NCBI GenBank assembly: GCA_017983635.1
Contig: JAGOBA010000004.1
Coordinates: forward strand, 186,001-250,000
Direction of reading: 5' to 3'
DNA length: 64,000 nucleotides
Origin: Alphaproteobacteria bacterium
GTDB lineage: Bacteria > Pseudomonadota > Alphaproteobacteria > Micropepsales > Micropepsaceae
Position numbers and translations under genes: made by a program. Shown one piece after another: positions 53,778-61,699 of the stretch (the first letter of the stretch is position 1; every line of letters starts with the position of its first letter). The notes beneath the pieces were generated by a model. It saw only the letters and a program-made list of their open reading frames with translations, searched no databases and had not been told where the DNA came from.

Positions 53778-54806
53778 ATGGGATCGCTGTTTCTCTTTGT
53801 TTTGGGCGTAGCTGCACCATTTGCAGCCGCCATTGCATACATGTGGAACGAGCAGAACCGGCGCGCCGCCGTTCTGCGGCACATCGAACGCGCCGGCCAG
53901 CACAACCGTGGGCTGAAGATGGCCCTGGCCTCCAAGCGCGAGGCGTCCGCCGGCGATAACAAGGACGTTCAGGCCACTGCGCGCCCGCAGCCCGCTCAGA
54001 ACCCGCAAGCGAAGGCCGTGGAGCAACTCCTATCGGAGTGGGGTGGTGATGGTGCCTTGGCTGCGCTCAGCCACTTGAAGGCGCGCCTCGAAGCGATCGC
54101 CGAGATGGAAATGATCTGGGCCGATCCGCACTCGCACCTCAACGAAGATCAAAAGGCGATGCTTGAACGCGCGCTTTGGGTATTCGAACCCGAATATGTC
54201 GTGCGCGACGGCGAGGTCTCGATCGATCGTTATGGCGCGGTTGCGAAGCCGGTGATCGACACCGCGTTGAACAGCGGCCACAAGGATGGCCAACCCACGC
54301 TGGTCGTCGAGATGAAGAACGCCCGCGCCACGATCGGCGGCGAGCAGCAGATGGAAGCGTGGACGAACGTGCGCGAACTGATCCGCGCCGGCACCGTGCG
54401 CGAGCGCGACCCGATCGACGTTTACGTCATCGGCGGCTCGGTGGACGAGCAAGAAGGAAATCCCCGCATCGAAGGCCGCCACCGCAACGTTCGCATCACC
54501 TCATACGACTATGCGCAGCTGATCGGTCGGGCCAAACGGCTAACCTTCGGCCTCTACGACGAACTGAAAGAAATCGCACCCTTCCTCCGCCAGCACCGCG
54601 CCGACATCACCGCCGCCCAGCAAGCCGCCGCCGAGCAAGCGGCGAACGAAGCATCTGCTGCTGCCGCGCCGATTGACGAACCGCCAATCGAAGAACCCGA
54701 CCTCATTCGACGCGAAGACTACGCCGACGGCCCGCGCCGCGGTGAGTTCGACGAGGCGGCGCCCGCACCGCAACCTGACCCCCGCGGCCGCATGGCGGCG
54801 CAGTAG
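53778..54806 (+). CDS. Membrane-anchored protein with PD-(D/E)XK/Shedu-like core
   Basis: This 342-residue protein has an N-terminal membrane helix (residues 3-22), a polar Ala/Gln linker and a helical segment LNEDQKAMLERALWVFEPEYVV (121-142). A core follows with PVIDTAL (Asp161), PTLVVEMKNA (Glu178 and Lys180) and then GGEQQMEAWTNVREL. The D...E-x-K spacing and the following glutamine helix fit a PD-(D/E)XK nuclease fold, and TSYDYAQLIGRAKRL near 241-255 resembles the C-terminal helix of Shedu-like proteins. The tail (280-342) is Ala/Pro/Glu-rich. Catalysis is unproven; it could be a nuclease-like sensor. A GNAT gene follows at two bases. Confidence 0.5.
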   Translation: MGSLFLFVLGVAAPFAAAIAYMWNEQNRRAAVLRHIERAGQHNRGLKMALASKREASAGDNKDVQATARPQPAQNPQAKAVEQLLSEWGGDGALAALSHLKARLEAIAEMEMIWADPHSHLNEDQKAMLERALWVFEPEYVVRDGEVSIDRYGAVAKPVIDTALNSGHKDGQPTLVVEMKNARATIGGEQQMEAWTNVRELIRAGTVRERDPIDVYVIGGSVDEQEGNPRIEGRHRNVRITSYDYAQLIGRAKRLTFGLYDELKEIAPFLRQHRADITAAQQAAAEQAANEASAAAAPIDEPPIEEPDLIRREDYADGPRRGEFDEAAPAPQPDPRGRMAAQ

Positions 54807-54808
54807 GT

Positions 54809-55258
54809 TTGCGCTATCGCCTGGTCGGCTATGTCGCCGCACACCTGCCCGAACTGACCGACCTCTGGATAGCGGCCTGGACCAAAGCCATGCCAGCGAT
54901 CGACTTCGAAGCCCGCCGCGCTTGGTTTGTCGATCATCTATGCGCGCTGCACGCACGGGGCGTCCGCGTCACCTGCGCGTTCGATGTGGGCAACGGCGAC
55001 ATGGCGGGCTTCATTACTCTCGACGATGCGACCGGCCACATCGACCAACTCGCTGCTGCTCCGGTCTACTGGGGCGACGGCGCCGCCATGACGCTTCTCG
55101 CTGAGGCCAAGCGCGCGGCGCGCCGGCTTCATGTGGACGTCAATCAGGACAACGCGCGCGCCTTAAGCTTCTACGAACGCGAGGGCTTTCGCCGCACTGC
55201 CGCCGGCGTCAATTCTCTGTCGGGCCTCAGGACTTGGCACTTCGAGTGGTGCGCGTAG
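54809..55258 (+). CDS. GNAT-family acetyltransferase
   Basis: This 149-residue protein has the GNAT fold order: a first strand and helices (LTDLWIAAWTKAMPAI), a middle strand MAGFITLDDATGHIDQLAA with the glycine turn, and motif B as VDVNQDNARALSFYEREGFRRTA. Motif A's Q/R-x-x-G-x-G/A loop is weak (VYWGDGAAMTLLAEAK), so it may be a divergent member. It starts at TTG 54809, two bases after the previous stop, so coupling is likely. The acceptor is unknown. It converges with the MFS gene, four bases between stops. Confidence 0.75.
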   Translation: MRYRLVGYVAAHLPELTDLWIAAWTKAMPAIDFEARRAWFVDHLCALHARGVRVTCAFDVGNGDMAGFITLDDATGHIDQLAAAPVYWGDGAAMTLLAEAKRAARRLHVDVNQDNARALSFYEREGFRRTAAGVNSLSGLRTWHFEWCA

Positions 55259-55261
55259 AGA

Positions 55262-56599
55262 TCAACGCGCTGCTTCGATATCGTCCCGAATGGCTCGCTG
55301 CCTCGTGGCGTCGAGCGGAAAGTTCCACATCATCGCCATCGCCGCCAGCTTGATCGCAATCGGTGCGGCCGCATAGAGCATCGTCAATGCGAAGAGCGCC
55401 TCGGGCTCATTTGTGGTCTTGCCGTCGCCGGTCAGGGCGCTCGCGTCGAAGCCGAACGCATGGAGGATCGGAAACGAAATAGCGGCCAGCGCAAAGGCCA
55501 ACTTTGTCGCGATCCCCCATAGCGCAAAGAACAAGCCCGTCCGCTGCTCGCCCGACGCCCGCGTGTCTGCGTCGACGACATCGGCTTGAATGGCCGTCGG
55601 CAAGACCAGGTCCGCGCCAACGCCGATGCCTGACACGATCGAGATGATCAGAAACGCGACGATGTCGCCTTCGCCGACCACGAAAGGCGTGAACGCGAAC
55701 GCGGCGCACGCGAGCACCATCGCGATCACCCACGCGCGGTGTTTGCCGATGCGCAGCGCCAGCCACAACCAGAAGGGGATCGCGATCAGCCCCGCCAGGA
55801 AGTAGGCGAGTAATAGCGGTCCGTACGCATCGGGCGCGCCTATCACGTGTGCGACGAAGAGCAGAAACAACGTCGCGGGCAAGCCGTTTGCGAGTGCGTT
55901 GATCAGATAAGCGACGATCAAGCGGCGGAATGGTGCGTTGCCTGCAATGGCTTTGAGTCCGTCGCCAAAACTGACGCGTGCGCTGGTTAGCGGCGGCGGC
56001 TCCGGCACCCGCGCCAGCGCCCACGCTACCGTCGGCAGGAGCAGCACGATCACGACGATCCCCAGCGCCATCATATGAACGCGCGGGTCGGCGTAGCCCA
56101 TCGCCGTCAGCACGGTCGGCGTCGATGCCGCAATCAGGGTACCGAAGAGACCTACACCTTCGCGCACGCCCGCGATGCGCGTCCGTTCGTGATAGTCGCC
56201 AGAAAGTTCGGCGCCCCAAGCGTTGTAGGGCAGGATCATCATCGTCCACCCGAGCGTCAGCCCTAATAGGCCGACCGCAAAGTGTGCGAGCGTCACCTCT
56301 TGCGGGGGCACGAACAAGACGATCACCGACACCACCACGACCGGGAGCCCGAGCAGGATCCAAGGCTTGCGCCTGCCGAACCGCCCGCCGGTCCGATCGC
56401 TCAAGAACCCGATAATTGGGTCGGTAAACGCGTCGAACACCCGCGCCAAAACTATGATGTATCCAATCAAGTCCAGCGGCAGTCCTAACGTCTGCGTGTA
56501 GAACGCCGGCAGAAACACGTAAGGCGGCAGCAGCAGCATGGCGAGCGCGACAGCGGGCGCTCCATAGGCCGCCAACATGCCCGCTGGAACGCGCGTCAC
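55262..56599 (-). CDS. GPH-type MFS transporter
   Basis: This 445-residue transporter has twelve hydrophobic segments and the MFS_2/GPH signature ARVFDAFTDPIIGFLSDRTGGRFGRRKPWILLG, as in melibiose-type sugar:cation symporters. It starts with GTG 56599 and is 47 bases from the divergent flavin oxidase gene. A GPH transporter also neighbours the flavin amine oxidase in the RpoE/ChrR-controlled lipid locus of Rhodobacter sphaeroides, as I recall, so this one may serve lipid or stress physiology rather than sugar uptake. The substrate is not shown by the sequence. Confidence 0.85.
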   Translation of the reverse strand: MTRVPAGMLAAYGAPAVALAMLLLPPYVFLPAFYTQTLGLPLDLIGYIIVLARVFDAFTDPIIGFLSDRTGGRFGRRKPWILLGLPVVVVSVIVLFVPPQEVTLAHFAVGLLGLTLGWTMMILPYNAWGAELSGDYHERTRIAGVREGVGLFGTLIAASTPTVLTAMGYADPRVHMMALGIVVIVLLLPTVAWALARVPEPPPLTSARVSFGDGLKAIAGNAPFRRLIVAYLINALANGLPATLFLLFVAHVIGAPDAYGPLLLAYFLAGLIAIPFWLWLALRIGKHRAWVIAMVLACAAFAFTPFVVGEGDIVAFLIISIVSGIGVGADLVLPTAIQADVVDADTRASGEQRTGLFFALWGIATKLAFALAAISFPILHAFGFDASALTGDGKTTNEPEALFALTMLYAAAPIAIKLAAMAMMWNFPLDATRQRAIRDDIEAAR

Positions 56600-56612
56600 C
56601 GGTGCCTCGCAG

Positions 56613-56642
56613 TGATCCGGCGACGTTTCCCGTCCGTAAACC
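56613..56642 (+). promoter_or_regulatory. RpoE/ChrR (ECF11)-type promoter of the flavin amine oxidase
   Basis: TGATCC (56613-56618), then 18 bases, then TAAACC (56637-56642), with CGTAA overlapping the -10. This matches the -35/-10 pattern reported for singlet-oxygen-induced RpoE promoters in alphaproteobacteria. The -10 ends four bases from the ATG at 56647, so the transcript would begin at or next to the start codon and be leaderless; no Shine-Dalgarno is visible. No rpoE or chrR gene is in the window. Confidence 0.6.
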
Positions 56643-56646
56643 GGAC

Positions 56647-57948
56647 ATGAGCAACATCGCGATCATCGGCAGCGGCATTGCGGGCCTTTCCGCCGCCTAT
56701 CTGCTTCAGGCCAAGCACCAGGTTACCCTCTACGAAAAGGAGCCGCGCCTCGGCGGTCATAGCCGTACCATTACGGTCAAGCACGGCGATCGGATCATCC
56801 CGGTCGACACCGGCTTCATCGTTTTCAACGAGCGCAACTACCCGAACCTGACCGCGCTGTTCGCCCGACTCGGCGTCAGGGTGAAGAACAGCGACATGAC
56901 TTACGCCTTCACCATGCGCGAGGGTTGGCTGGAGTGGGGTGCGCAGAACCTGAACACGATCTTGGGCCAGCGCCGCAACCTGCTGCGCCCGTGGTTCCTG
57001 AGCATCATCCGCGAGGTTATGCGCTTCAACGGCGAGGTGATGAGCCGCGCCGAGAATGAGCCCACGATCTCGCTCGGCGGACTCGTGGACCGCATGGGCC
57101 TCAGCGAAAACTTCAAACGCTACTATCTGCTGCCGATGGCGGGCGCGATCTGGAGTTGTCCGCCGCAACAGATGCTGCAGTTCCCGGCCCGCCTGTTTGC
57201 AACGTTCTTCCACAATCACAGCCTCTTGACGGTCGACGGCCAACCGCAATGGCTCACCGTCGATGGTGGCTCGCAGCAGTACGTGCAGAAGCTGTCGGCC
57301 GCACTGCGCAACCGCCCGCGGGTCGCCTGCGCCGCGGCCCGCGTCGAGCGCCAGAACGGCCGTGTTCGCATCACCGACCAAACCGGCGACACCGTAACTT
57401 ACGATCACGTTGTCTTCGCCTGTCACACGGACCAATCGCTGGGCCTTCTTGCCGATGCCAGCGACGCCGAACGCAGCGCGCTTAGCGCCATCCGCTATCA
57501 AGAGAACCGCGCGATCCTGCACAAGGACCCGCGCTTCATGCCCAAGCGCCGCCGCATCTGGGCGTCGTGGAACTATCACGCGAGCGGGCAGGGCGATGAC
57601 CCGGACGTCACGCTGACCTACTGGATGAACCGCCTGCAGACCATCGATCAGCGCTACCCTCTGTTCGTGACACTGAACCCCGCCGAACGGATCGCCGAGG
57701 CCGATATCTTCGACAGCACCACGTTCCATCATCCGATCTTCGACGCGGCTGCGGTCGACGCGCAGACCCGCATCACGGCGATGCAGGGTACGCGTAACAC
57801 TTGGTTTTGCGGCGCCTATATGCGCCACGGCTTCCACGAGGACGGCCTGATCAGCGCCATGGCAGTGGCCGAGCGCCTGGGCGCTCGCGCTCCCTGGCTG
57901 CCGGCCGAAGCCGACGATCCCGCGACCTGGAGTGCGGCCGCAGGCTGA
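56647..57948 (+). CDS. FAD-dependent amine oxidase-like oxidoreductase (lipid locus)
   Basis: This 433-residue flavoprotein has the dinucleotide-binding IAIIGSGIAGLSAAYLLQ at the N-terminus and continues with YEKEPRLGGHSRTI, VDTGFIVFNERNYPNLT, and late WFCGAYMRHGFHEDGLISA, the FAD-binding end. This subfamily is encoded beside cyclopropane-synthase-type methyltransferases, as here (convergent, 0.5 kb away), and is thought to oxidise or desaturate modified fatty acyl chains. ATG 56647 removes a 15-residue extension that overlaps the promoter. Confidence 0.88.
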   Translation: MSNIAIIGSGIAGLSAAYLLQAKHQVTLYEKEPRLGGHSRTITVKHGDRIIPVDTGFIVFNERNYPNLTALFARLGVRVKNSDMTYAFTMREGWLEWGAQNLNTILGQRRNLLRPWFLSIIREVMRFNGEVMSRAENEPTISLGGLVDRMGLSENFKRYYLLPMAGAIWSCPPQQMLQFPARLFATFFHNHSLLTVDGQPQWLTVDGGSQQYVQKLSAALRNRPRVACAAARVERQNGRVRITDQTGDTVTYDHVVFACHTDQSLGLLADASDAERSALSAIRYQENRAILHKDPRFMPKRRRIWASWNYHASGQGDDPDVTLTYWMNRLQTIDQRYPLFVTLNPAERIAEADIFDSTTFHHPIFDAAAVDAQTRITAMQGTRNTWFCGAYMRHGFHEDGLISAMAVAERLGARAPWLPAEADDPATWSAAAG

Positions 57949-58473
57949 TCAGCGCAGCTTCAGCAGCGCCTGCCGCAACTTCGGCTCCGACGTGCGCGGC
58001 GAGAACCAAATCCCGAAGAACGGCTCTGCGAACGCAGGGTCGGTGATATCGGTGGTTTGAACGCCATTGTGGAAGAACCGCACCGGCTTACCCGGCACGA
58101 ACAGCGCCGTGATCCGGTCGCCATCCTTAACTGCCGGAAAGGCCTTCGACAGCGCCGGCGCAAAGCGCTGGTACGCGTTGCTTGACGGCGCGACCTTCTC
58201 CATCTCCTCGATTGTGCGCTCGACCAGCTCCTGCGTCTCAAAGCCCATGCGGTAGCGCAGCGTCAGCGCGAACGGCACGTTCATCGACCATTGTGGCGCG
58301 TCCATCCATAGTGTCGCGTCATAGGCGGTGAACACCAGCCAGGTCAGCTTGCCGCTGCCGTAGGGCTGCGTTGCGTTGATCGTGCTGCCCAGTTCCAGCG
58401 GCCGCGTGTTTGCCGATGCGGGCACCGTCAGAGCGGTGACCGTAATCAAGGCTGCAGCCAATAATCTATGCAT
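57949..58473 (-). CDS. Exported chalcone isomerase-like protein
   Basis: This 174-residue protein has a signal peptide (RLLAAALITVTALTVPASA) and a chalcone-isomerase-like domain: LGSTINATQPYGSGKLTWLVFTAYDATLWMD, ALTLRYRMGFETQELVERTIEEME and DGDRITALFVPGKPVRFFHNG. Proteobacterial members are not flavonoid enzymes; they cluster with cyclopropane-synthase and flavin amine oxidase genes and may bind fatty acids. The start overlaps the upstream methyltransferase stop by eight bases, so it is coupled. It abuts the oxidase stop end to end. Confidence 0.85.
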   Translation of the reverse strand: MHRLLAAALITVTALTVPASANTRPLELGSTINATQPYGSGKLTWLVFTAYDATLWMDAPQWSMNVPFALTLRYRMGFETQELVERTIEEMEKVAPSSNAYQRFAPALSKAFPAVKDGDRITALFVPGKPVRFFHNGVQTTDITDPAFAEPFFGIWFSPRTSEPKLRQALLKLR

Positions 58474-59635
58474 GAGCGAGTTCCACCTGGTGAACGTCCG
58501 TGCGCCCGACCGCAAAGGCCGCCGCACAGATACCCAGATAGAACTGCCAGTTCCGAAGGAAATGGTCGTCATGTCCCAAAGCGCGAATTTTTTTCTCCGC
58601 CTCGCTTTGCCGCGCCGACCAGGCGCGCAACGTGCGCGCATAGTCCTGTCCGAACGAGAACACGTCAAGCACCTTTAAGCCCGCACGCCCAGCCTCTTCC
58701 GTAAACCGCGCCAGCGATGGAAGCATTCCGCCCGGGAACACATAGTGGCGAATAAAATCGCTGCGCGTGCGATAGCCGGCGAACACGTCGTCTTTCACGG
58801 TGATCGTCTGCACCACCGCGCGCCCGCCGCGCTTCAACCGCTCAGCCAAAGTTTGGAAGTAGACCGGCCAATACCGCTCGCCCACCGCCTCGAACATCTC
58901 GATCGAAACGATCATGTCGTAGAGACCCTGCGTCTTGCGGTAGTCCTCGAGCTTGATCTCGGCCTTTGTGCCCAGCCGCTTCGTTGCAAAGCCGTGTTGG
59001 GCCGGGGAAATCGTAATTCCGGTGACATTATGATCGCGGCCGGCGGCGGCTTCGGCGAACCCGCCCCAGCCGCACCCGACCTCCAGCACCCGTGACCGCG
59101 GGCTCGCGCACTTCTCTAGGATGCGCGCATACTTCGCCCGTTGCGCGTCGCCAAGCGATTTGTCCGCGCCGCGAAACAGCGCCGACGAATAGGTCATCGT
59201 CTCGTCCAGCCATAGCGAATAGAAGTCGTTGCCCACGTCATAGTGCGCCTCGATGTTCTTGCGACTGCCGCCTTCGCTGTTGCGCCGCACCATCGTGTTC
59301 AGGAGGACGAAGCCGAGCCGGCTCCACATGTTGCCGTGCGCGTAACCTTCGAAATGATCGAGGTTTAGGAGGAAGAGCGAGAACAACGCTTCGATGCTGT
59401 CAGTCTGCCATGCCCCCGCGATGTAGTCTTCGCCGAGCCCGATGTCGCCTCGCGCCACCACCCGCGCGATCACATCCCAATCCTTGATCACGAAGCGCGC
59501 CTTCGGCCCGGCCTGCCGGCCGGTGGCCACGTGCACCTCGCCGTTCGGTGCGACGAACGTCAGCTCGCCGAACTCGATCCGGCCGATGGTGTCGACCCAC
59601 TGCTTTTCCAGCACTGATTTCGGGATGAGTCCCAT
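58466..59635 (-). CDS. Cyclopropane-fatty-acyl-phospholipid synthase family methyltransferase
   Basis: This 389-residue SAM-dependent methyltransferase has the family's N-terminal helical domain and a Rossmann part with the motif SRVLEVGCGWGGFAEAAAG. HYDVGNDFYSLWLDETMTYSSALF contributes to the lipid/SAM site, and SIEMFEAVGERYWPVYFQ is the acidic motif. Family members methylate unsaturated acyl chains to cyclopropane or methyl-branched products; in some alphaproteobacteria they lead to furan fatty acids with the neighbouring oxidase. The sequence does not decide between these products. TATAAT is present in the upstream region (minus strand) as a possible -10 box. Confidence 0.9.
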   Translation of the reverse strand: MGLIPKSVLEKQWVDTIGRIEFGELTFVAPNGEVHVATGRQAGPKARFVIKDWDVIARVVARGDIGLGEDYIAGAWQTDSIEALFSLFLLNLDHFEGYAHGNMWSRLGFVLLNTMVRRNSEGGSRKNIEAHYDVGNDFYSLWLDETMTYSSALFRGADKSLGDAQRAKYARILEKCASPRSRVLEVGCGWGGFAEAAAGRDHNVTGITISPAQHGFATKRLGTKAEIKLEDYRKTQGLYDMIVSIEMFEAVGERYWPVYFQTLAERLKRGGRAVVQTITVKDDVFAGYRTRSDFIRHYVFPGGMLPSLARFTEEAGRAGLKVLDVFSFGQDYARTLRAWSARQSEAEKKIRALGHDDHFLRNWQFYLGICAAAFAVGRTDVHQVELAHA

Positions 59636-59710
59636 CCGTCAGTCCTCTGTCCAGTACCCGCGCATTATACCGTCGTAGATACGTATTCGGGAGGGGGCTG
59701 GATTGCCGCC

Positions 59711-60328
59711 TTAGCTATCGCGGGTTGCCTTGATCAGGGCCTCAAAATCGACTTTGGCGATGGGCTCCAGCTCCTTAATCACCTTAGCCCCCTGTTGCGA
59801 GGCTTCGATCAGGAAGTTGAACCCGCCGTCCCGGCGCTGGCACTGGTCGGTGAGCCGCGCCTGCAGGTGCTCGCGCCGCGGCGCGCTCATCTCCGGGTTC
59901 ATCTTCAACTCCGCCTCTAGCGCATTGCACTCGTCCGCGGACTCAAGCGCCCCTTCGACGCCCATGATCGTGCGCAGGAGCGTCGTATGGATGCGCGCCC
60001 GCAGCGCCGGATCGCGCAGCTCGAACAGCCGCTCTCGATTCCGGTCATAGACATCGATCTCGCGCCGGATCGTGCGGAGCAGCCGCATCGTCACCGGCCC
60101 ATAAGGATCGCCAACGCCGCGCGCGCGCTCCGCCGCCGAAACGGTGACGCCGAGGAGCGCCATCACCTCGCCGAAGAACAAAGCCGCCTGCTTCTGCCGC
60201 CGCCCGGCATCCACGCGATGCTCCAATTGCGTCGCGACAAATCCGCCAACGGTCGCCAATACCGCACCCACCCCAACGGCCCAAAGCGTGTCGAGATTGG
60301 AGATAAAATCGAAATTCTCCGCCCGCAT
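59711..60328 (-). CDS. Single-TM protein with helical cytoplasmic domain, unknown function
   Basis: This 205-residue protein starts MRAENFDFISNLDTLWAVGVG, with a membrane helix near residues 15-34 (WAVGVGAVLATVGGFVATQ) and then a long charged helical region (EHRVDAGRRQKQAALFFGEVMALLGVTV). Three cysteines lie in the C-terminal half. The size and single-helix plan recall the paralogues at 27-33 kb, but their motifs are absent, so I treat it as a separate family. I know of similar proteins in alphaproteobacteria but no function. Confidence 0.6.
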   Translation of the reverse strand: MRAENFDFISNLDTLWAVGVGAVLATVGGFVATQLEHRVDAGRRQKQAALFFGEVMALLGVTVSAAERARGVGDPYGPVTMRLLRTIRREIDVYDRNRERLFELRDPALRARIHTTLLRTIMGVEGALESADECNALEAELKMNPEMSAPRREHLQARLTDQCQRRDGGFNFLIEASQQGAKVIKELEPIAKVDFEALIKATRDS

Positions 60329-60407
60329 GTGCGTTTTCTTTTTCTCAAGTGTTGCTTTCTATGGCTCCGAGTTTAGCACGTTGTCGTGTCCCCTTCGCCC
60401 AAGTCGC

Positions 60408-60875
60408 TCAAACGGCGGCGGAAAACCCTGATTGTTCCGGCCGCCGCTGGATGCTTGACGATAGTGCCGCCCGCGAAACTGTGCCCTCGCGGATGATGCG
60501 CCGGAACAAACGAAGCCCTTCCCGCTCTTTGGCCGCGTCCTTCGCACTCTCGCGATACGCGCCGGGCCGCAGCGCTTTCAACCGCGCCAACAGCAAGCCG
60601 TCGCTAAGCGGTTTGCGCGCCTTGCCGCGACCCCTCGGTTCAAAAACCGGCACCGGCGCTTTGCGCCGCTTGGTCTGCAGCCGTCTTCGCTTCAGGCGGG
60701 CGGATTCGACCGCATGCCAGCGCTGATCGAAGGCACGATCCGTGATCCGACGCTGATAGAGCGCCTGGCGCGAGCACCCCGTGACGGTCGCAGCGGCCTT
60801 GACGGTGTCCCCACGTTCCAGCGCGGCGAAGAAGGCGTCGTCGCTGTCCGCCATGCGCTTGCGTGGTGCAGGCAT
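60408..60875 (-). CDS. Orphan HTH protein resembling phage terminase small subunits
   Basis: This 155-residue protein has an N-terminal helix-turn-helix of the phBC6A51/terminase-small kind: DDAFFAALERGDTVKAAATVTGCSRQALYQRRITDRAFDQRW. A basic region (ARLKRRRLQTKRRK) and a later LSDGLLLARLKALRPGAYR follow. Terminase small subunits bind phage DNA, but no large terminase, capsid or integrase is nearby, so it is a leftover phage gene or a domesticated DNA-binding protein. ATG 60875 has GGGAGA seven bases upstream. The frame before it is open but non-coding. Confidence 0.55.
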   Translation of the reverse strand: MPAPRKRMADSDDAFFAALERGDTVKAAATVTGCSRQALYQRRITDRAFDQRWHAVESARLKRRRLQTKRRKAPVPVFEPRGRGKARKPLSDGLLLARLKALRPGAYRESAKDAAKEREGLRLFRRIIREGTVSRAALSSSIQRRPEQSGFSAAV

Positions 60876-61699
60876 AGATGTTCTCCCAGTGAGGTGTTTT
60901 TCACGGCCAGCAGCCGCTTGAAGCTTGTCATGGCGCGCAGGGGTGGGGCCGTGCCATTTCCGCGTGGTCCGCCATGGTCGCGCTGCAAGGCAATTGGAGC
61001 GAGAGGCGCTCGCCGGCAACGCTCTGACCGCATCCGGTGCGGCGGTCATCGGCAGCACGCACACAACAAAAAAGGGCCCCGCAGAACCCTGAACGCACTT
61101 ATGACCATACTGATTTACAGCGCCGAATATCGCCGAAAGCGCCGAAGAAGTAAAGAACAAAACGACAACAAAATTGTCGCAGGGCGAGAGAGACTGCGGC
61201 ATGGGCAGTTTGCCTTGACCCGCCAGCAAGACCGAATTCCAAGGATTGGGCCCAAGACCGAAGGCCAAGACCGAAGGCCAAGACCGAAGGCCAAGACCGA
61301 AGGCCAAGACCGAAGGCCAAGACCGAAGGCCAAGACCGAGCGCCAAGACCGAGCGCCAAGACCGAACGCCAAGACCGAACGCCAAGACCGAACGGGTGAG
61401 CGGCCACGACCGACCAATTCGCTCCCTGGTTCGGGCTTTGGCCATTTGCGTTCAACCTTCGAAGGGGGCGTCTTGAGACGAGGTGAGTTGGGCCCGAGGC
61501 GAGCGGCTGGAACACGACAACCATTTCCCGAACTTTCAGTACCAATGTCTCGACTGGGCAACCATTGCTGCCGTTGGTAATGATCTGGCCATCAGAGCAT
61601 TAATGGCCCCTAGCGGCCGTTGGGCGCTACAAGGTCGTTGTCGCGTCCCAGGGACACGTCGGGCCGCACCGGTCCACTAGAGCCAGGAGGAGCCACACA
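60876..61699. other. Gene-free region with tandem repeats
   Basis: This region of 824 bases has no gene I would support. It contains the 13-bp tandem array at 61252-61394. Frames through the array are open on both strands because 13-bp units give a 39-base period with no stops, so they are artefacts. GGCCAT (61587) and ATGGCC (61603) form an inverted repeat about 95 bases before the AraC gene and could be an operator. Confidence 0.6.
61252..61394 (+). repeat. 13-bp tandem repeat array, 11 units
   Basis: Eleven head-to-tail copies of CCAAGACCGANNG lie between the HTH gene and the AraC gene. The first six units end AAGG, the next two AGCG and the last three AACG, so variants are grouped along the array. 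A degenerate unit lies just before. It has the form of a minisatellite that grew by slippage. Confidence 0.9.

Noticed and set aside
59711..60328. Fifth member of the single-TM paralogous family
   Set aside because: Similar size and topology, but the start motif, the Q-x-R junction and the W/G-x-L-D motifs are missing.
61252..61394. CRISPR-like array
   Set aside because: Units are 13 bp and directly adjacent with no spacers, and no cas gene is present.
60876..61445. N-terminal extension of the orphan HTH protein through the repeat array
   Set aside because: The extension is a translation of the tandem repeats; ATG 60875 has its own ribosome site.
61246..61476. Open frames across the 13-bp repeats on both strands, reading as repetitive proteins
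   Set aside because: A 13-bp unit with no stop in any frame gives open frames by itself; no start signals or flanking coding sequence.
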